DNA of 64,000 nt from Hydractinia symbiolongicarpus (lineage: Eukaryota; Cnidaria; Hydrozoa; Anthoathecata; Hydractiniidae), in assembly GCF_029227915.1 (NCBI RefSeq), contig NC_079886.1, forward strand, positions 10,251,501 through 10,315,500. Reading direction: 5' to 3'. Under the pieces are notes generated by a model. That model saw only the letters and a list, made by a program, of their open reading frames with translations. It did no database searches and had not been told where the DNA came from. Below are positions 61,701 to 64,000 of this stretch, piece by piece (position 1 is the stretch's first letter; the number at the start of each line of letters is the position of its first letter). Both the position numbers and the translations under genes were made by a program.

Positions 61701-62524
61701 ATTCCAAAACATACACTTTCGCAAAGATCGCAAAACTTTCGGCTACCAAAACTTTCTGTGCTTAAAATAATGGATGTGTTTACAAATCGCATGGTTCTCT
61801 GTATGCAAAACTTGCATGCAGAGAACAAATAAAAACCTTTGTGGTATGTGCCATAACAGATTCCCGGCTTTTCAACCATTAGACGCTTCTCGTAGCAAAT
61901 TGGGTATTCATTTTTTATACCGCAATACTTGCGTCTCACTACTTGTGGTACTATTTTGCGTGACAGATAGATGTATATAACATATATTTGATGTATTTAA
62001 CATAGATGTCACCCCTAAATAATGACCAATGAAAATAAAGCTTACTTTTCGTTTCTATAATCCTTTAAACTTCTATGAATTGAGATTTTGTCGCTCACCA
62101 ATTGATTAAATGCGTGTCTTTCATAACCCAATTTTTCTTTTTCCTTTTCACCTGGTCCCACTGCTACACCTCGTCCCAGTTCTCCTGGAAGAAGGGGATC
62201 TCTTCTCACAAGGGCATGTTCATAATTAGCGAGCGCCTTACTATTTACTTCGATAACTTCGCTCTTGTCTGAGTTTGGCAGCTGAAATTTATCACGAAAT
62301 TTTGTACTACTTATTGGAATGTCATTCTCCGAAAACGTCGTCGTCAAGGCGTCAGCTACTTTGCGTTTGACGGCGACAGTTACTTCGATGTCGTCGAGAA
62401 ACATGAAAGTTAAAGTTCCAATTATCCATATTAAAGATGTCGCAACAATTGTATAATATATTAGACGCCTTCTTGAATGCATATATTCCGGAGTAATCAC
62501 AGCCGCTCTTGCTCGATCTTTCAT
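46704..62524 (-). CDS. Polypeptide N-acetylgalactosaminyltransferase (GALNT family), distal-promoter isoform
   Basis: Exons: 62524-62046, 50809-50643, 50099-49724, 49618-49501, 49241-49057, 48497-48350, 48185-48087, 47607-47485, 46835-46704. They join in frame to 608 codons, normal for the family. The product is a type II Golgi protein that starts mucin-type O-glycosylation by moving GalNAc from UDP-GalNAc to Ser/Thr. Visible: anchor near residues 21-43, catalytic domain with [24 protein letters not shown], the DxH metal site in LTFLDAHCE, and [20 protein letters not shown] with [25 protein letters not shown] before the lectin linker, then a three-repeat ricin-type lectin (VCLDTLG...[15 protein letters not shown]...[11 protein letters not shown]...GPC...QEWVF). 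The IWMCGG/PCSRVGH form recalls GALNT11-like enzymes, but the paralogue is not certain. AATAAA lies just past the stop near 46680. Confidence 0.9.
47048..47194. repeat. Interspersed repeat, copy related to 54462-54601
   Basis: Shares GCCAAAAATTCATCCACG, AAATCAGAAAAAAG, GCTGTTC and CAAATTATTATCTTAGTG with the second copy in the same order. Lies in a GALNT intron. Family unknown. Confidence 0.7.
48225..48340. repeat. (CAA/CGA)n triplet microsatellite in GALNT intron
   Basis: Imperfect ACG/ACA triplets between GALNT exons 6 and 7. Open frames through it are artefacts. Confidence 0.9.
48909..48994. mobile_element. Short MITE with CTCGTTCCCAGCGC-type inverted ends
   Basis: AGCTTCGTCCCCAGGGCATC at the left and, read inward from the right, CAACCTCGTTCCCAGCGCCT form imperfect inverted repeats around about 40 bases. 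Half-sites of the form GGGAACGAGGTTG or GGGGACGAGGTTG recur near 37122, 50337, 50503 and 61340. Confidence 0.55.
50150..50215. repeat. (ATTC/ATTT)n microsatellite
   Basis: Imperfect tetranucleotide run between GALNT exons 2 and 3. Confidence 0.8.
51382..51737 (-). other. GALNT alternative first exon B (proximal)
   Basis: From the ATG at 51737 it codes 118 residues: [19 protein letters not shown] as membrane anchor, a shorter stem, then [20 protein letters not shown] and DYRNQ, ending in phase 2 at a GTGAGC donor. An upstream non-ATG extension of the frame to 51797 is ignored. Using this exon in place of A gives a 567-residue enzyme. An upstream exon cannot be excluded, but the exon already has everything an N-terminus needs. 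Confidence 0.8.
52250..52367. repeat. Six degenerate tandem copies of a 20-bp unit upstream of GALNT exon B
   Basis: Units beginning AACCGGTATGACATGCAG start at about 52250, 52270, 52291, 52311, 52331 and 52351. They lie about 0.5 kb upstream of first exon B and could include regulatory sites, but no known site was recognised. Confidence 0.8.
52368..54461. other. GALNT long intron, AT-rich, no feature
   Basis: Nothing coding recognised. A promoter for first exon B should lie between about 51740 and 52400, but no TATA-like element can be singled out. Confidence 0.35.
54462..54601. repeat. Interspersed repeat, copy related to 47048-47194
   Basis: See the partner copy for shared segments. A shorter, partly similar stretch precedes it at about 54330-54430. 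Confidence 0.7.
54773..55156. repeat. Diverged direct repeat, copy 1
   Basis: Begins GATCGAATAACTTGTTGC and ends TTTAGCGGAAGAAATATC. The same order of segments, including CAAAACATAACAGTTCCATG, recurs at about 55697-56060, 0.92 kb further on. Confidence 0.75.
55697..56065. repeat. Diverged direct repeat, copy 2
   Basis: Second copy of the unit at 54773-55156, with many substitutions and small indels, so the duplication is old compared with the 5.48-kb one. Confidence 0.75.
56256..56396 (+). repeat. Non-LTR-like 3' tail repeat with hairpin
   Basis: Contains the hairpin CCCGTGGA/TCCACGGG (56267-56286), then TTTTTATACCGCATTGCATG, GCGTGACAGACAGACAGA and ends TTTATAGATAATAG. A second diverged copy is at 61876-61980. 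Tail form suggests an RTE-like LINE or its SINE; this is inference. Confidence 0.45.
56397..59293. other. GALNT long intron, no supported gene
   Basis: AT-rich with poly-C runs at about 57060 and 58780. No coding or RNA feature is supported. Confidence 0.35.
59294..59577 (+). pseudogene. Possible PIF/Harbinger transposase N-terminal fragment
   Basis: A 71-codon frame contains [20 protein letters not shown] and DRFKKADL, and a frame shifted at about 59506 continues [21 protein letters not shown]. This order resembles the N-terminal region of Harbinger-derived nucleases (a W/F-rich stretch, then an RF-K-DI motif and a short helix before the DDE core). No DDE core follows. Similarity is weak. 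Confidence 0.35.
60173..60847 (-). CDS. Hypothetical 224-residue protein nested in the GALNT intron
   Basis: A single-exon frame starts with an ATG at 60847 and ends at 60173, on the same strand as GALNT and inside its first intron. I do not recognise a domain. The N-terminal third is basic with [19 protein letters not shown]. Residues about 73-94 are an internal repeat of [14 protein letters not shown] units, coded by 18-bp tandem DNA repeats at about 60560-60630. The C-terminus is Cys/Lys-rich (PCCKKDGC). It is too long and too balanced in composition to dismiss as chance in AT-rich DNA. It could be a nested gene, a retrocopy or an alternative GALNT exon; no signal peptide or membrane segment is visible. 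Confidence 0.5.
   Translation of the reverse strand: MYTSGNQPRAVDGVRISYGESNVCPVKKGRLSAPVIIKKKPQKKSVVDKLRKITSSQLGRRVKNVRLKEKQSVGNSKSDCNSTSGCNSKSDCNSTKLFHIEPPIRERLFFGENKKELPCPSSVQNKHETSSRLSSSNVIIQQDEKVGDSIDEDMDGFQEVYNGVETTNSNIFPHGDLTTYLSTVSRYENKNGNMFQLKHKYLTKDHVGSIPTMSKVPCCKKDGC
61876..61980 (+). repeat. Diverged copy of the 56256-56396 repeat
   Basis: Shares TTTTTATACCGCA, CTACTTGTGGTAC and TTTTGCGTGACAGATAGA with the other copy in the same order and orientation. Confidence 0.6.
62046..62524 (-). other. GALNT alternative first exon A (distal)
   Basis: Codes residues 1-159: a short basic cytosolic tail, a membrane anchor ([20 protein letters not shown]), an extended stem, and the conserved segment [20 protein letters not shown] ending DYRNE. 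It ends in phase 2 at a GTAAGC donor. Its C-terminal 25 residues are homologous to those of exon B, about 10.7 kb nearer the catalytic exons. Confidence 0.85.
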
Positions 62525-62584
62525 AAGGATTTTTTGAGACTAATAGAAAACTTTCCGTGCAATATCGATCTAAAATTTCCATTC

Positions 62585-63520
62585 CTGTACAATGGCTACC
62601 GTTAAATTCATCCTAGCCCAGCCAAATTTCCATAAGTTAAAAAGTTCAATTTATATAAAGTTCAATTAGATTCGAATATGATTTATTTAAATTACAAACT
62701 CATTATCGTTCTGCATAATATCAGTGTGTATGATTTTGTAGCAGAAAAAAATTTAAATGGCTTCTTGATCTTTTGAGCACAACATGGAAAGCGCAGTTGT
62801 GTAAAATACGGAACGATGCGATTTACTGCGAGATTTACACATGCGCCATTTTCAGCTGCGTAATTATGGCCATGTTTACAGGTTAACCTGTAAACAAAAC
62901 ACTTTCAGAACTCACTTACTGCAAATCATTGAAAATGTTAGCAAATAACAGAGCGTATTAATTTACGTTAAATTTGCAAAGTCTGTGGGCTTGCTGGGTG
63001 ATTATAATTTGTGGATATGGCGATTTAAACAGGAATTCTCGTGGTGTAATTTTAGTTATTCTTTGGAAGATGTGTTCTGTGTATATTTATGTGCGCGCAT
63101 CTTTGTACTTTAATAAACAGTGCAGTGAAATCTAAAAAAATGTCCGCCGTAAATGTGTCTGCGGCGTGGAGATTTCTAAATTGGCAAATATTCAAAAAAC
63201 CTGCTCTCGGTTGTTAGGATGTAGTGATTTAGTTGATTTTGGAAAGCAAAGAGTTTAAAGACAATATAATGTAAATATGCTATCTTTCACTCAAAACGTA
63301 AAAAATATACTTTTAGATTCCACTTAATTAGAATATAGACAAACTTTTTACAAAAAATGTTTTATATGGCCTGTTTGGGCGTATCTGCTATCGAGAGGTT
63401 AGCAATGTAGGGGCGTAAATCTAGACATTGAAAGGTTGTTCGTTCGTTTTTAGTCCCATTTCAAAAAGTAGGGATACTTTGAGGCGAAATAATCTACAAG
63501 AAGATGGGTCAACAGAAAAA
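62585..63520. other. Region upstream of GALNT exon A
   Basis: Should contain the distal GALNT promoter. No coding feature or named promoter element is supported. Confidence 0.35.
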
Positions 63521-63524
63521 GAGG

Positions 63525-63881
63525 TAGAAAACTACACCGGCACCCAAGAAAAAGTCGATTGCCGAAAAGAAATTTGATTTGCTTTTCAAATGTACAGAAG
63601 CCATAACATCAAAAACAGCTACCCCAACTCCAACACCAAAGAATGACGCGATAGCTCCGAAGATTTCTAACTTTGCATTGTATTTTGACGAAAAACTGTC
63701 GACTTTGGATAAACGCAATAGAAGAATAGCGGAAAACCGTACATCCGACATTTTATTCGAAGCCGAAATTTCATCTGATATGCTAGAAGTAGGAGAGCAA
63801 CTCTCATCAGTCTCAACCTCGCGCACTTTTTACTCCAAAATCTTATCAACGTACAGGAGCTCAAGGTCAAGTATCATTTAA
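63525..63881 (+). pseudogene. BESS-like domain fragment, probably from a MADF/BESS transposon-derived gene
   Basis: The frame is open after a TAG at 63522-63524 and contains KKKSIAEKKFDLLFKCTEAI, a Thr/Pro linker, then FALYFDEKLSTLDKRNRRIA followed by ENRTSDILFEAEI, which has the helix-rich pattern of BESS motifs (protein-interaction segment of MADF factors). The C-terminus is Ser-rich and ends at 63881. No MADF DNA-binding domain or start codon of good context precedes it here, so this is either a last exon or a decayed copy. Confidence 0.3.
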
Positions 63882-64000
63882 TCAGGGCCAGCCCGAACAA
63901 GGAGGGCAAAATAAAATGGAAATAACAATAACTAGATATATTTGTTTTTATTTTCGTATACTTTATATAATTTTCTTTAATAGAAAGGATGAAAAACAAG

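Overview
The window looks like a piece of an AT-rich, intron-rich invertebrate animal genome. A cnidarian, possibly a hydrozoan, is the best guess; this is inferred from gene content, transposon types and base composition and no species-level marker is present. Four cellular genes can be read: an R3H/SUZ-domain RNA-binding protein of the R3HDM1/2-ARPP21 type (+ strand, 15 exons, 15.2-21.5 kb), a CDK4/6-type cyclin-dependent kinase (+ strand, 29.5-35.8 kb), an EF-hand protein (- strand, 42.6-43.1 kb, 3' end not found), and a polypeptide N-acetylgalactosaminyltransferase (- strand, 46.7-62.5 kb) with two alternative, paralogous first exons.

Layout. 1-2.5 kb: decayed DIRS-type retroelement (RT, RNase H, tyrosine recombinase). 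2.5-15.2 kb: mostly non-coding, AT-rich, with a pogo-type terminal fragment, a tRNA-derived SINE, a long hairpin, an hAT-like MITE and a decayed integrase gene. 15.2-30.1 kb: the R3H gene, then a nearly identical 5.48 kb tandem duplication covering its last five exons, the intergenic region and the start-codon exon of the CDK gene. The duplication leaves one complete R3H gene on its left and one complete CDK gene on its right, with an orphan CDK first exon and orphan R3H 3' exons between them. 36.2-38.2 kb: internally deleted piggyBac-like element. 38.3-41.06 kb: nearly intact pogo/Tigger transposon with matching terminal inverted repeats and TA target sites.

The most interesting item is that Tigger element. 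Its transposase (CENP-B-type DNA binding plus DDE domain, ending in a PCNA-binding-like motif) is split by one intron of 654 bp, and that intron holds a complete 153-codon HIRAN-domain gene on the opposite strand. A transposon carrying a putative replication-fork 3'-end-binding protein as antisense cargo, together with a transposase that has a PCNA-interaction motif, would be a new kind of passenger system if the arrangement recurs in other copies.

The right third is the GALNT locus. Exons 2-9 give the catalytic domain and a ricin-type lectin domain; the two first exons (62.5 kb and 51.7 kb) each encode a short cytosolic tail, a membrane anchor, a stem and a homologous segment at the start of the catalytic region, and both end in the same splice phase. 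The long intron is full of repeats and nests an unrecognised 224-codon gene. A possible Harbinger remnant and a BESS-like fragment complete the right end.
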